A program made the translations under genes and the position numbers. A stretch of DNA of 64,000 bases from Pontibacillus salicampi. GTDB lineage: Bacteria; Bacillota; Bacilli; Bacillales; BH030062. Every line of letters starts with the position of its first letter. The stretch's first letter is position 1. Of this stretch, positions 51,159 through 59,652 are shown piece after piece. Below the pieces are notes generated by a model. It searched no databases. It was not told the DNA's origin and saw only the letters and a program-made list of their open reading frames with translations. Where the stretch lies: NCBI RefSeq assembly GCF_042434395.1, contig NZ_JBHLTP010000003.1, forward strand, positions 558,001 to 622,000, given 5' to 3'.

Positions 51159-52201
51159 ATTATGTGATTCGGCAGATGATAACGGGCGTGGTATTTTCCA
51201 TTCTTATCAGTGGTGTAGTACTAGGTATTAGTTTCTCTGTATTCCCAATCGAGAGCATTGCTGCCTTGTGGACCACAGAGGCTTTTGATATACCTTTCTT
51301 GATATTTATCACCTCCTTTGTTATAGGATGCGGCTTAGTGGGTGGGTTCTCTTACGGATGGTATTGGAAAAGGAGACTGCATTCCATTTCAAACCATTTG
51401 GATGATTTACTGAATGGTCACCCATTAAATGTGTCCGCTGAGGAGACGGTACCAGAATTTATAGAAATGGAACGACAGCTGCAAAAAGTGGAATCAAAAT
51501 GGAAAAAGCAAGCCGAGGCTGCACAGCGACTAGCTACCGAACGTGCCAATGAACGGGAGCAAAGTCTACAAGAGGTCGTAGCTCAGGAACGCAATCGGCT
51601 GGCAAGAGAGCTGCATGATTCAGTTAGTCAGCAATTATTTGCAGCCTCTATGATGATGTCTGCTATTAATGATGCAAATCCTCCTAAGGACGTAACATTA
51701 AAAAAGCAAATGGCTATGGTAGAGGATATGATACAGCAATCACAGTTAGAGATGAGAGCCCTTTTACTTCATCTGCGTCCTGTTGCATTAAAAGGAAAAT
51801 CTCTCCAGGAGGGGATGGAGGAATTATTACAGGAATTGACCCATAAGGTGCCTATGACCATTGATTGGAAAATAGAAGCAATCACATTAGATAAGGGAAT
51901 AGAGGATCAATTATTCCGAATTTTGCAAGAAGCGGTCTCCAATACACTACGGCACGCCAAAGCAACTTCCTTACACACGATGCTAATTCAGCGGGATCAG
52001 TTTGTCATTTTACGAATTACGGATGATGGAGTTGGTTTTCATGTGGAAGAGCAGAAAACAAGCTCCTATGGCATGCAGAATATGCAAGAGCGTTCTATGG
52101 AGATTGGTGGCACATTGAAGGTAATAAGCGTCCCTAATCAAGGAACACGGTTAGAAGTAAAGGTCCCATATGTAAATAGGGAGGAGATGGATGATGATTA
52201 A
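51155..52201 (+). CDS. liaS: sensor histidine kinase LiaS
   Basis: Intramembrane-sensing NarL/DegS-type kinase (348 residues). Two helices (about 10-32 and 48-70) with a very short outside loop, a HAMP-like coiled coil, the HisKA_3 phospho-acceptor His154 in LARELHDSVSQQ, and the ATPase part with NTLRHAKAT (N box) and DDGVGF (G1). It phosphorylates LiaR in response to damage to the lipid II cycle. It overlaps liaR by 11 nt. Confidence 0.93.
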   Translation: MNYVIRQMITGVVFSILISGVVLGISFSVFPIESIAALWTTEAFDIPFLIFITSFVIGCGLVGGFSYGWYWKRRLHSISNHLDDLLNGHPLNVSAEETVPEFIEMERQLQKVESKWKKQAEAAQRLATERANEREQSLQEVVAQERNRLARELHDSVSQQLFAASMMMSAINDANPPKDVTLKKQMAMVEDMIQQSQLEMRALLLHLRPVALKGKSLQEGMEELLQELTHKVPMTIDWKIEAITLDKGIEDQLFRILQEAVSNTLRHAKATSLHTMLIQRDQFVILRITDDGVGFHVEEQKTSSYGMQNMQERSMEIGGTLKVISVPNQGTRLEVKVPYVNREEMDDD

Positions 52202-52829
52202 CGTTCTCTTTGCAGATGATCATGAAATGGTTAGGATTGGAGTGACAGCTTATTTGTCCTCTCAATTAGATATTGATGTGGTTGCAGAAGCGGATGATGG
52301 GGGAGATGCTGTGCAAAAAGCATTGGAGCACCGTCCCGACATCATTTTAATGGATCTTGTCATGAAAGACATGGATGGTATTGAGGCGACAAAGCAAATT
52401 ATAAAGCAATGGCCAGAAGCGAAAATTATCATTGTAACGAGCTTTCTGGATGATGAAAAGGTTTATCCTGCTTTAGAAGCAGGTGCTACCAGCTATATGC
52501 TGAAAACATCTAAAGCAAATGAAATTGCAGAAGCCATTCGCGCAACCTTTGCTGGTCAATCCATTTTAGAGCCCGAAGTGACAGGGAAAATTATGAATAA
52601 AATGCGTCAAAAACCAATTGAAGAGCTTCATGAGCAGCTTACGGAGCGGGAGAAGGAAATTCTTTTATTGATGTCAGAGGGGAAGACAAACCAAGAAATA
52701 GCAGACGAATTATATATCGCTATGAAAACAGTTAAAGTGCACGTTAGTAACATACTTGGAAAGCTGCAAGTACAGGACAGAACGCAAGCGGTTATTTATG
52801 CGTTTAAGCACGATCTCATCGATACGTAA
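52191..52829 (+). CDS. liaR: response regulator LiaR
   Basis: NarL-family response regulator (212 residues). Receiver: acidic pair DD(9,10), phospho-acceptor Asp55 in ILMDLVMKDMDG, Thr83/Lys105 switch residues; LuxR-type DNA-binding domain: LTEREKEILLLMSEGKTNQEIA, then KTVKVHVSNILGKL. GGAGGAG in the end of liaS is its ribosome-binding site. Output partner of LiaS; expected to activate the promoter before the LiaI-like gene. Confidence 0.93.
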   Translation: MMINVLFADDHEMVRIGVTAYLSSQLDIDVVAEADDGGDAVQKALEHRPDIILMDLVMKDMDGIEATKQIIKQWPEAKIIIVTSFLDDEKVYPALEAGATSYMLKTSKANEIAEAIRATFAGQSILEPEVTGKIMNKMRQKPIEELHEQLTEREKEILLLMSEGKTNQEIADELYIAMKTVKVHVSNILGKLQVQDRTQAVIYAFKHDLIDT

Positions 52830-53026
52830 CTTGTTTTTTATTGTTGGTTTTATGAAAAACAAGTATAATAAATGGCTAGCCCCTCTAATTACAATAGGTG
52901 GGCTCTTGCATACATATGGTCAAATTAAAAAAACTTCCACATGAAACATTATTTCCTGTAACATAAAAGGGAGCAATCGTTCATTAATTAATGGATAAGA
53001 GATTTTTTTAAAAAAGGGTGAAAGCT

Positions 53027-54127
53027 ATGACAATAAAGAAAAAAGTAGGTATTATTTTTGGGGGTAAATCATCAGAGCATGAGGTTTCACTTCAATCAGC
53101 CAAAAATATTGTAGAAGCTATTGATAAAGATAAGTATGAAGTTACCCTAATAGGAATTGACAAAGATGGCTCGTGGCACATTAACGATGAATCTCAATAC
53201 TTATTACATGCAGAGGATCCAAAGCTTATTTCATTGAATAAAACCAATGAAGGCGTAGCTATTGTTCCAGGTCAGTCCCAAAACCAAGTACTAAACATGA
53301 GTACCAAAGCTAGTTTAGATCAGTTGGATGTAGTCTTTCCAATTCTGCACGGCACACTTGGCGAAGATGGTAGCATTCAAGGAATGCTGCGGATTGCTAA
53401 CATACCTTACGTGGGCACAAATGTGCTTGGTTCTGCCGTTTGTATGGATAAAGACTTGACGAAACGTCTTCTCCGTGATGCTGGTATTGGAGTAGCGAAA
53501 TGGCATACGTATAAAAAGCATCAAAAAGAACACATTTCATATGCTGAAGTAGAGCAGGATCTCGGCCTGCCATTCTTCGTAAAACCAGCTAACCAGGGAT
53601 CTTCTGTCGGTGTCAGTAAAGTTAGAAATGAAGAAGAGTTTCAAACAGCTATGGATGAAGCATTTCTGTATGATACAAAGGTGATTATCGAAGAAGGAAT
53701 AGAAGGGCGAGAGATAGAATGCTCTGTACTAGGAAATGCAGAACCAGAAGCTTCGGTACCTGGGGAAATTCTCCCGCAAGGAGACTTCTATTCATATGAA
53801 ACGAAATATATCGATGAAAGCGGCGCAAGATTAGAAATTCCTGCGTCTCTAGATCAAGACACCGAAGCACGAATTCGCCAGACGGCAATCGAATCATTTC
53901 AAGTACTGGAATGTGAAGGCTTGTCCCGAGTGGATGTTTTCCTTAAAGATAATGGCGAAATCATTGTGAATGAAATTAACACACTTCCTGGCTTTACTAA
54001 GATTAGTATGTATCCAAAGCTATGGGAAGCAAGCGGTATATCGTATCCTAACCTAATTGACAGATTAATCGAATTGGCATTAGAACGACACGAGCGTGAT
54101 ACATCATTAAAAAGCTCAAGAGAATAA
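53027..54127 (+). CDS. ddl: D-alanine-D-alanine ligase
   Basis: ATP-grasp ligase making D-Ala-D-Ala for peptidoglycan (366 residues). Motifs: GGKSSEHEVSLQSAKNI at the N-terminus, PILHGTLGEDGSIQG, VKPANQGSSVGVSKV, EGIEGREIECSVLGN, and the metal-binding end NEINTLPGFTKISMYPKLW. The SMYP segment, with Tyr rather than Phe in the omega loop upstream (EILPQGDFYSYETKY), is of the D-Ala-D-Ala rather than D-Ala-D-Lac type. ATG 53027 has AGGGTG 7 nt upstream. murF is not next to it. Confidence 0.93.
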   Translation: MTIKKKVGIIFGGKSSEHEVSLQSAKNIVEAIDKDKYEVTLIGIDKDGSWHINDESQYLLHAEDPKLISLNKTNEGVAIVPGQSQNQVLNMSTKASLDQLDVVFPILHGTLGEDGSIQGMLRIANIPYVGTNVLGSAVCMDKDLTKRLLRDAGIGVAKWHTYKKHQKEHISYAEVEQDLGLPFFVKPANQGSSVGVSKVRNEEEFQTAMDEAFLYDTKVIIEEGIEGREIECSVLGNAEPEASVPGEILPQGDFYSYETKYIDESGARLEIPASLDQDTEARIRQTAIESFQVLECEGLSRVDVFLKDNGEIIVNEINTLPGFTKISMYPKLWEASGISYPNLIDRLIELALERHERDTSLKSSRE

Positions 54128-54146
54128 ATAGGATAAAGCACTAGAG

Positions 54147-54178
54147 GAGAGCCACCAACACGGTGGTTCTCTTTTTTT
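54147..54178 (+). terminator. terminator after ddl
   Basis: GAGAGCCACC / GGTGGTTCTC, 10 bp (one wobble) with a 5-nt loop and seven T. Confidence 0.87.
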
Positions 54179-54220
54179 GTGGATTAGCCGATGCTAAGTT
54201 GATCCATTTGAACATTTATG

Positions 54221-54320
54221 GGCGGATATCAAAATATATGGGCGAATTTTAAAATATATGGGCGGATATCAAAAAATATGAGCGAATTTCGAAATTTATG
54301 GGCGAATATCAATATTTATG
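54221..54320. repeat. 20-bp tandem repeat array
   Basis: Five full units of exactly 20 bp, each starting (A/G)GCG and ending TATG; consensus GGCGAATATCAAAATATATG. Half units flank it (TTTATG before, AGCGC after). Units vary at the GGA/GAA position and in the A/T-rich half. Non-coding; similar ATATGGGCG repeats occur in other Bacillus intergenic regions, from memory. Confidence 0.85.
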
Positions 54321-54573
54321 AGCGCACTACCTTGTTGGGCTGCAGGAAAGAGAGCGTTTATTAGAGCATACCTTCCTCCCATCGCCACTTCCATTCTTTC
54401 ACAAAAGGGGCACGATACTTCATTATCGCCAACAAGCAGTCAAAGGCTTAAAGGAATCCCGGATAATAAATTTGAATATTATGAATTTAAGAAAAGCACT
54501 TAACAAACGAATGCGGAAGGGATATACTTAGTTCCACATTAGAAAAACGTTCGTACACGTGAGGAGGACAAAC

Positions 54574-55770
54574 ATGAAAATAGGTTTACTACCAAGGCTC
54601 ATAATCGCCATCATACTAGGAATTGTAGCAGGTTTACTACTCCCTCAGTGGTGGATACAACTTTTTGCCACATTTAGTGGAATGTTAGGGAATTTCTTAT
54701 CGTTTATTGTTCCGCTAATTATTATTGCCTTCATAGCACCTGGAATTGGCGAGTTAGGTAAGGGAGCTGGTAAGCTAGTAGGGTTAACGACCACGTTAGC
54801 CTATGCTTCATCTGTATTTGCTGGTTTATTGGCATTTGCTACTGGCAATTACTTGTTTCCTAAAATACTGGAAGGCGGCAGTATGAATGGAAACTTCGAA
54901 AATCCGGAAGAATTTTTACAAAGTCCTTTATTTCAAGTAGATATGCCTCCTGTTATGGGAGTGATGACGGCACTTATTTTATCCTTTATTCTGGGACTAG
55001 GTCTTGCAGCTGTGCAAGGTGATACGCTTCAACGGGGCCTTGAGGATTTCAGAGCAATTATTGAGAAGGTCATTCAATACGTTATCATCCCTTTATTACC
55101 CGTTCATATCTTTGGTGTTTTTGCCAATATGACATATGGTGGTCAAGTAGCTACCATTATGGCAACATTCATTAAAGTATTTGCCCTTATTATTGTATTG
55201 CACCTAGTGATGCTCACCCTTCAATATAGTGCTGCTGCTTTTGCATCAAAGCGGAATGTTATTAGCTTGTTGAAGACGATGGTGCCAGCTTACTTTACAG
55301 CTCTTGGTACTCAGTCATCTACTTCTACTATTCCGGTGACCTTGGACCAGACAAAGAAAAATAAGGTCCGGGATAAAGTAGCTGAATTTGTTGTTCCTCT
55401 ATGTGCGAATATTCATCTGTCTGGGAGCACGATAACAATAGTCAGTTGTGCGATGGCTGTTATGTTCGTCAATGGCATGGCAATGGAACCAACAACGATT
55501 ATTCAATTTATTCTTGCACTTGGCCTTACCATGATAGCCGCCCCAGGTGTCCCTGGCGGAGCTGTTATAGCTGCTCTCGGTTTGTTACAGTCTATATTAG
55601 GCTTCAGCGAAACAATGACAACGCTAATGATCGCTCTTTACCTGGCTCAGGATAGCTTTGGTACAGCAACTAACGTCACAGGAGACGGGGCTATCTCTGT
55701 ACTAGTTGATGCTATTTTTGGTGAGAAAATGGAGACAGAAGCTGAGCAGCAAGAGCACGTTTCCGCATAA
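54574..55770 (+). CDS. dicarboxylate/amino-acid:cation symporter (SDF family)
   Basis: DAACS-family Na+- or H+-coupled symporter (398 residues, eight helices plus two re-entrant loops). The serine-rich loop is TALGTQSSTSTIPVT and the second hairpin VAEFVVPLCANIHLSGSTI; helix 8 has the DSFGTATNVTGDG substrate-binding stretch. Substrates in the family are glutamate, aspartate, C4-dicarboxylates or serine. ATG 54574 has GAGGAGG upstream. Confidence 0.9.
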   Translation: MKIGLLPRLIIAIILGIVAGLLLPQWWIQLFATFSGMLGNFLSFIVPLIIIAFIAPGIGELGKGAGKLVGLTTTLAYASSVFAGLLAFATGNYLFPKILEGGSMNGNFENPEEFLQSPLFQVDMPPVMGVMTALILSFILGLGLAAVQGDTLQRGLEDFRAIIEKVIQYVIIPLLPVHIFGVFANMTYGGQVATIMATFIKVFALIIVLHLVMLTLQYSAAAFASKRNVISLLKTMVPAYFTALGTQSSTSTIPVTLDQTKKNKVRDKVAEFVVPLCANIHLSGSTITIVSCAMAVMFVNGMAMEPTTIIQFILALGLTMIAAPGVPGGAVIAALGLLQSILGFSETMTTLMIALYLAQDSFGTATNVTGDGAISVLVDAIFGEKMETEAEQQEHVSA

Positions 55771-55870
55771 TTACAGACTGCAAGGCGTTTTTTATCTAGG
55801 CTCTGTTCAAGAAAGGCGAATGTTTGCGTCAAATTACTTGAACAATGCCATGACATAATAAACTGGGAAT

Positions 55871-56656
55871 TTACCTTTCCATCTGCAGCCTATTATCTCC
55901 AAATTTCTCATGGAAATGATAAGCCTGTTCCTCTTCAAAGAGACGATTATAAAACACAGCATGACTATATCCATCGTATAGCGTGAAAAGATAAATAGAT
56001 GGAAAGAAAAGCAGCCATTGTGGGTTAATAAGAGGCTGTATTTCGGTAAATTGCCCAGTCATCGTTAATAGGACTACTAGTGGTAATTTAGTAAAGTAGC
56101 TAATGGTTATCATCCATCCGAGTAACGTAATACCGCTAATGATTTTATTGTTACAAAGATGATATAATCCTGGAAAAATTCCATTCCAAACAAAAGCCAT
56201 TCTAGGATTTCTTATATTCAGGGTATTCATGCCCCACGTATCGATTGCCCCAAAAGCCGTTTCTTTTATCGATTGCTTCTCTTCGATGAGAGAAGACTTG
56301 TTCGTATCGATGCAAATACGGTATGAATCCCATATAGCAAATACAAAGAATGAGGAATATAAGATGAGCCAGTTATAGTTAACAACCTCATGAACTGCTT
56401 GAAATTGTCCTGTCATGGAAAAAAATATAGCCGTATTTAAGTGGGAAAGAGTGTTCAATACAATCTCTCCACTCACTAGTAATAACCCTTTTAGGTAATG
56501 TCCAAGATGGATATGCCCCATACCAGGTAACGCTGCAGACCACCATGCCACAATAATCGGTCTGCGCTTTTTAATATAATTAACATCAAATGCTCCTACT
56601 TTGATTTTTGGTCTTCTTGGCTTAAAGAATTGCACCTTCTGGATATTTTTTACCAT
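55871..56656 (-). CDS. membrane protein with internal duplication, function unknown
   Basis: Two ~80-residue halves align by eye: PGMGHIHLGHYLKGLLLVSGE...MTGQF...NYNWLILYSSFFVFAIWDSYR and PGLYHLCNNKIISGITLLGW...MTGQF...NPQWLLFFPSIYLFTLYDGYS. Each half has two to three hydrophobic helices, ending in a Trp-Leu-Phe-rich segment and an Asp-x-Tyr. The basic N-terminus probably stays inside. Met at 56656 (GAGGTG upstream) is used, 261 residues; the frame reaches 56686. It is divergent from the next gene with 79 bp between them. Not recognised. Confidence 0.6.
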   Translation of the reverse strand: MVKNIQKVQFFKPRRPKIKVGAFDVNYIKKRRPIIVAWWSAALPGMGHIHLGHYLKGLLLVSGEIVLNTLSHLNTAIFFSMTGQFQAVHEVVNYNWLILYSSFFVFAIWDSYRICIDTNKSSLIEEKQSIKETAFGAIDTWGMNTLNIRNPRMAFVWNGIFPGLYHLCNNKIISGITLLGWMITISYFTKLPLVVLLTMTGQFTEIQPLINPQWLLFFPSIYLFTLYDGYSHAVFYNRLFEEEQAYHFHEKFGDNRLQMER

Positions 56657-56735
56657 TTTTTCACCTCGAATGACTAGTTTCCCCATAATTTAGATAAACT
56701 AGTTATTGGTGTTATTTGTAAAAAGAGGTGTTCTT

Positions 56736-57209
56736 ATGCACGTATTTGCTGCTTTTGAAAGTAATGAATATGTAGAGATGGCAATTGGAGAAATAGTGGA
56801 GCATAAATTTCCAGAAGACAGAATCGTATTTGTAGAAATGAACAACGAAGAGCGGGGCAGGGTATTACTTGACAGCATAAATTATTCTGATGGTATGAGC
56901 TTCTCTGATACTACTGCTGCTCTTGCAACGATAGGTATGTTACTTGGTGTCATATACGGCTCTGTTCTCTATATTGGACCAGTGTTCATTGGTTTGCTCG
57001 GCTTGATTCTAGGTGGGGTAATAGGCTACATAATAGACAGAAGGAAAGAGAAAAACAAAATGGAAAAAAGGAAGAAAGAGATCAATATTAGAATGCTCTT
57101 TGTCATTCAGTGTAAAACCTATCAAGAAGTGCAGCTCATTCAGGATATCTGTCGTAAATATTTTGTATCCTATTTAGGTGTGCATGATACAAGCCAATCA
57201 CAAGTATAG
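56736..57209 (+). CDS. membrane protein with stress-protein-like N-terminus, function unknown
   Basis: 157 residues. The N-terminal ~45 residues (MHVFAAFESNEYVEMAIGEI, then IVFVEMNN) form an alpha/beta unit like small general-stress membrane proteins; two helices at about 57-95 contain many glycines (GVIYGSVLYIGPVFIGLLGL, GGVIGYI). A basic loop and a C-terminal alpha/beta part follow. AAGAGGTG precedes ATG 56736. Role unknown. Confidence 0.6.
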   Translation: MHVFAAFESNEYVEMAIGEIVEHKFPEDRIVFVEMNNEERGRVLLDSINYSDGMSFSDTTAALATIGMLLGVIYGSVLYIGPVFIGLLGLILGGVIGYIIDRRKEKNKMEKRKKEINIRMLFVIQCKTYQEVQLIQDICRKYFVSYLGVHDTSQSQV

Positions 57210-57324
57210 TCTCCTTCCTTGACCATACAGTTTACCTTGTGCATGTTATAATATGATACACCGTTTAGAAATAAGGTGTATTAACGAGGTATTTCGGTCA
57301 GTATGAACAAGGGAGAGTGAGTGC

Positions 57325-57966
57325 TTGGAACCATTTATTCATAATCATCATTTTAACTACATTCAGCAACAAATTTATATATTACAATACTCTGTGAAAA
57401 GCGTTCATGATAAGGAAATTTTGAGCGCTATCCGTTATGAGGCAGAGCGTAAAATTACATCCATCTTCACTTCATTGACAGAAGAACAGAAGCGTTTAGT
57501 TACCTCCTTTAGTGATCTTCATCAAGAGCATGAATTCTATGGGTATCTAGAATCGCTGCTTCCCTATAGAGTTATGTTTCCATATATGACGGAAGTAGAA
57601 GTGAAGAATTTGTTTCCGAACAAGAAAATGGATGTCCCCGCCTTATCCTACATTAATTTTAAAGCCATTTCTTATTTAGGATGGAATGATCATCAGCTCC
57701 AGAAGAAATATATCATATATCCTTTTAAAGGAAGAATAAGAGCGATTGAAGCTCATATTACTTCTATCCAACAAAAGAATGTATGTGCATTATGTAATCA
57801 ATTTACGAAGGTTGGATTAGTGACGGCCCAAACAGAAAATAGCAGCGGTGCTTACTATAAAGCAGTAGGCAATTACATCTGTATGGATAGCTATGAATGT
57901 AATAGGAATATAACAAATATTGCTAACGTGGATACATTTGTAGAGAGGATAGTGACCGGAGAGTAG
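57325..57966 (+). CDS. FusB/FusC-like elongation-factor-G-binding protein
   Basis: 213 residues. The C-terminal zinc finger has Cys154, Cys157 (CALCNQF), Cys186 and Cys192 (ICMDSYEC), as in FusB/FusC, which bind EF-G and free it from fusidic-acid-stalled ribosomes; the N-terminal helical bundle is also of the right size. Chromosomal homologues in Bacillaceae may assist ribosome recycling rather than give clinical resistance. TTG 57325 after GGGAG is the start. A 7-bp dyad ATACACC / GGTGTAT at 57256-57281 lies in the leader. Confidence 0.8.
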   Translation: MEPFIHNHHFNYIQQQIYILQYSVKSVHDKEILSAIRYEAERKITSIFTSLTEEQKRLVTSFSDLHQEHEFYGYLESLLPYRVMFPYMTEVEVKNLFPNKKMDVPALSYINFKAISYLGWNDHQLQKKYIIYPFKGRIRAIEAHITSIQQKNVCALCNQFTKVGLVTAQTENSSGAYYKAVGNYICMDSYECNRNITNIANVDTFVERIVTGE

Positions 57967-57998
57967 TAGGGGGGTAGATAATACTCTATGTATTGGAC

Positions 57999-58036
57999 AA
58001 GGGTGATGCGAATACCGGATACGCACCACCCTCTTT
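57999..58036 (+). terminator. terminator after FusB-like gene
   Basis: AGGGTGATGCG / CGCACCACCCT (one mismatch), followed by CTTTTTT; also able to fold on the other strand. Confidence 0.82.
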
Positions 58037-58079
58037 TTTGCATTCTCATTTATTTTACTTCAAATCTTTTATAAGTTGC

Positions 58080-58200
58080 CGCGGTAGTGATCACTGCTTA
58101 TTGTAAAAACCTTAAATAACGAAAGCCCTACCTCTCTTCCGTCCTTGCGACTCCTAGGTCGCGCCAGCATAATTAAGGTGCATGCTGAAGCTTTCACAGT
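58080..58200. ncRNA. possible structured RNA of unknown type
   Basis: GAAAGC (58120-58125) pairs with GCTTTC (58189-58194) and encloses two short hairpins: GCGAC-tcctag-GTCGC (58146-58161) and CAGCAT...ATGCTG (58164-58186). GGTAG (58082-58086) can pair with CTACC (58127-58131). A 60-residue frame on the minus strand (58069-58251) crosses it but has no ribosome-binding site and an RNA-like composition. I cannot match it to a riboswitch class; the strand is uncertain. It lies in a ~560-bp region (58036-58596) otherwise without genes. Confidence 0.35.
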
Positions 58201-58596
58201 TTGCCATGTGATTTTACCGTAAATGTAATGGGAATATGCTTGTTTAAGCATTTATTTACTCAATAAGTTGCTTACAAATATATAATTATACATATAGTTC
58301 TATGAACTGTAAAGGGTTTTCTCTAAAAAAGTTATTCCACTTTTGTATCTCCTATCTTACCCTTTAGCTATAACAAGGTAGAAACTCTCTTTTTTTATCT
58401 TTTCCATAATAATTACCAACAACTTAAGTCTCTAACAAGCCGGAAATCACAAAGAGGTTACACTTTATATAATATTATGTTGTTAAAATTTTTTTCGTTT
58501 TAATTATGGAAGATTTTCCACTTAGTGAGGCGGGTATATTTTTTACAAATAGAATAAACTAATGTCTAGGAAGCTAGAAAGAAAGGAGGGGCGAAT

Positions 58597-58788
58597 ATGG
58601 CTGAAAAGTGGATGAAAATGAATTCGCGTTTTGAAAAAGAAAAGCAGGAATATGAAGAACATATTCGTTTTAAAGATCACTATGCAGAAGATAATGATAA
58701 ACTAAGTGACCTAGAATTACTTTCCATATATTATAGTAATAATGCGACCATCCCATTAGATATAAGTAAGTTTCATGATAAACGGTAA
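58597..58788 (+). CDS. small hydrophilic protein (63 aa), paralogue of the 48.1 kb gene
   Basis: Starts MAEKWMKMNSRFEKEKQEY and is highly charged. The C-terminal LELLSIYYSNNATIPLDISK is shared with the 75-residue protein at 48088-48315. AAAGGAGG lies upstream and a strong terminator follows directly. Family and role unknown. Confidence 0.62.
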   Translation: MAEKWMKMNSRFEKEKQEYEEHIRFKDHYAEDNDKLSDLELLSIYYSNNATIPLDISKFHDKR

Positions 58789-58798
58789 ATCAGCTGAA

Positions 58799-58835
58799 GG
58801 CCGACCATCCATTGATGATGGTCGGCCGTTTTTAT
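58799..58835. terminator. bidirectional terminator
   Basis: GGCCGACCATC / GATGGTCGGCC, 11 bp with a 7-nt loop followed by GTTTTT; stops the small gene and probably the convergent YqcI-like gene. Confidence 0.9.
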
Positions 58836-58837
58836 GG

Positions 58838-59593
58838 TTATTTGCGACTCAATAAGTTTTTGAAACGTGTATATGGACATTTGGAGAGAGCTGAATCATC
58901 ATCTCGTAAAAAATATTGCTTCCACTCATAATTATCTTCCTGTCCATACCATTTCAAAGAAGGGTGGCCAGGCATACCATCGTATTGGAATAATCGTTCT
59001 CGTATAGCTTTTTTCATTTTTCGTCCAAAGGGTGTGGAATCATTTATTTCCTCAAACACCCATCTTGGCTGAAAAGCGATGAGAAAATGAGTAAAGTGCC
59101 GACTTTTTCTAATCGTATGGGCGGGGGTGGCACAAAATGCGAAATAAGGCTCACCATGAAAACAAAATTCCCACTGGTGGTCGTGGGGATCTTTTGGTAT
59201 ATCCTCAGGCCATTCTTTTTCATCGTAGCGACTTATGCCGTTCAACACATTCCAGAATAGACGCTCATATTGCTCCACATCATAACCCTCTATCATATCA
59301 ACAGGGGTTTCGAACAAGAAGGCGATAGAGGCATATTTTCCAGTGTCACGTGAGCATTCTGTATATTCCTTAAGTAGTGCAGCACATGATTTATAGGAGG
59401 CCTCTTCTCTCGGATCTCCAATAAATCCATAGCGTAAATGATCCATAAGGAAACCCTGACGCCCAGGAACGCATGGATACGTATTGTCCTTATCGGCGAT
59501 CATGTTCTTAAATGCAGTAAATGCTTCGTGCTGCCAAGGTGTAAACTGGGACGGGTTTTCTTCGATCATGCTCTTAGATAAAAGGTGTGTCAT
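58838..59593 (-). CDS. YqcI/YcgG-family protein
   Basis: 251 residues. The family pattern is visible: PWQHEAFTAFKNMI near residue 20, YPCVPGRQGF near 39, YASIAFLFETP near 90, PHDHQWEFCFHGEPYFAFCATPAHTIRKSR near 140, and a C-terminal PYTRFKNLLS. Some members (GntA) are haem-dependent N- or C-hydroxylases of arginine-type substrates; whether this one is cannot be read from the sequence. Monocistronic. Confidence 0.82.
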   Translation of the reverse strand: MTHLLSKSMIEENPSQFTPWQHEAFTAFKNMIADKDNTYPCVPGRQGFLMDHLRYGFIGDPREEASYKSCAALLKEYTECSRDTGKYASIAFLFETPVDMIEGYDVEQYERLFWNVLNGISRYDEKEWPEDIPKDPHDHQWEFCFHGEPYFAFCATPAHTIRKSRHFTHFLIAFQPRWVFEEINDSTPFGRKMKKAIRERLFQYDGMPGHPSLKWYGQEDNYEWKQYFLRDDDSALSKCPYTRFKNLLSRK

Positions 59594-59652
59594 TTATAAT
59601 CCTCCTCACATGGTTAACATAAGCAGAGGAGAAAATTAGGTGACTGTCCTTA

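Noticed and set aside
52852..52944. 30-codon frame after liaR (MKNKYNKWLAPLITIGG...)
   Set aside because: Somewhat protein-like and hydrophobic, but no ribosome-binding site before the ATG and no terminator after it; kept as a possibility only.
54221..54320. Possible CRISPR array
   Set aside because: Units are contiguous 20-bp tandem repeats without unique spacers, and no cas genes are present.
54318..54503. 61-codon open frame after the 20-bp repeats
   Set aside because: Starts inside the repeat array, no ribosome-binding site, no protein-like composition.
58069..58251. 60-codon minus-strand frame
   Set aside because: Covers the candidate structured RNA, lacks a ribosome-binding site, and looks like translated RNA.
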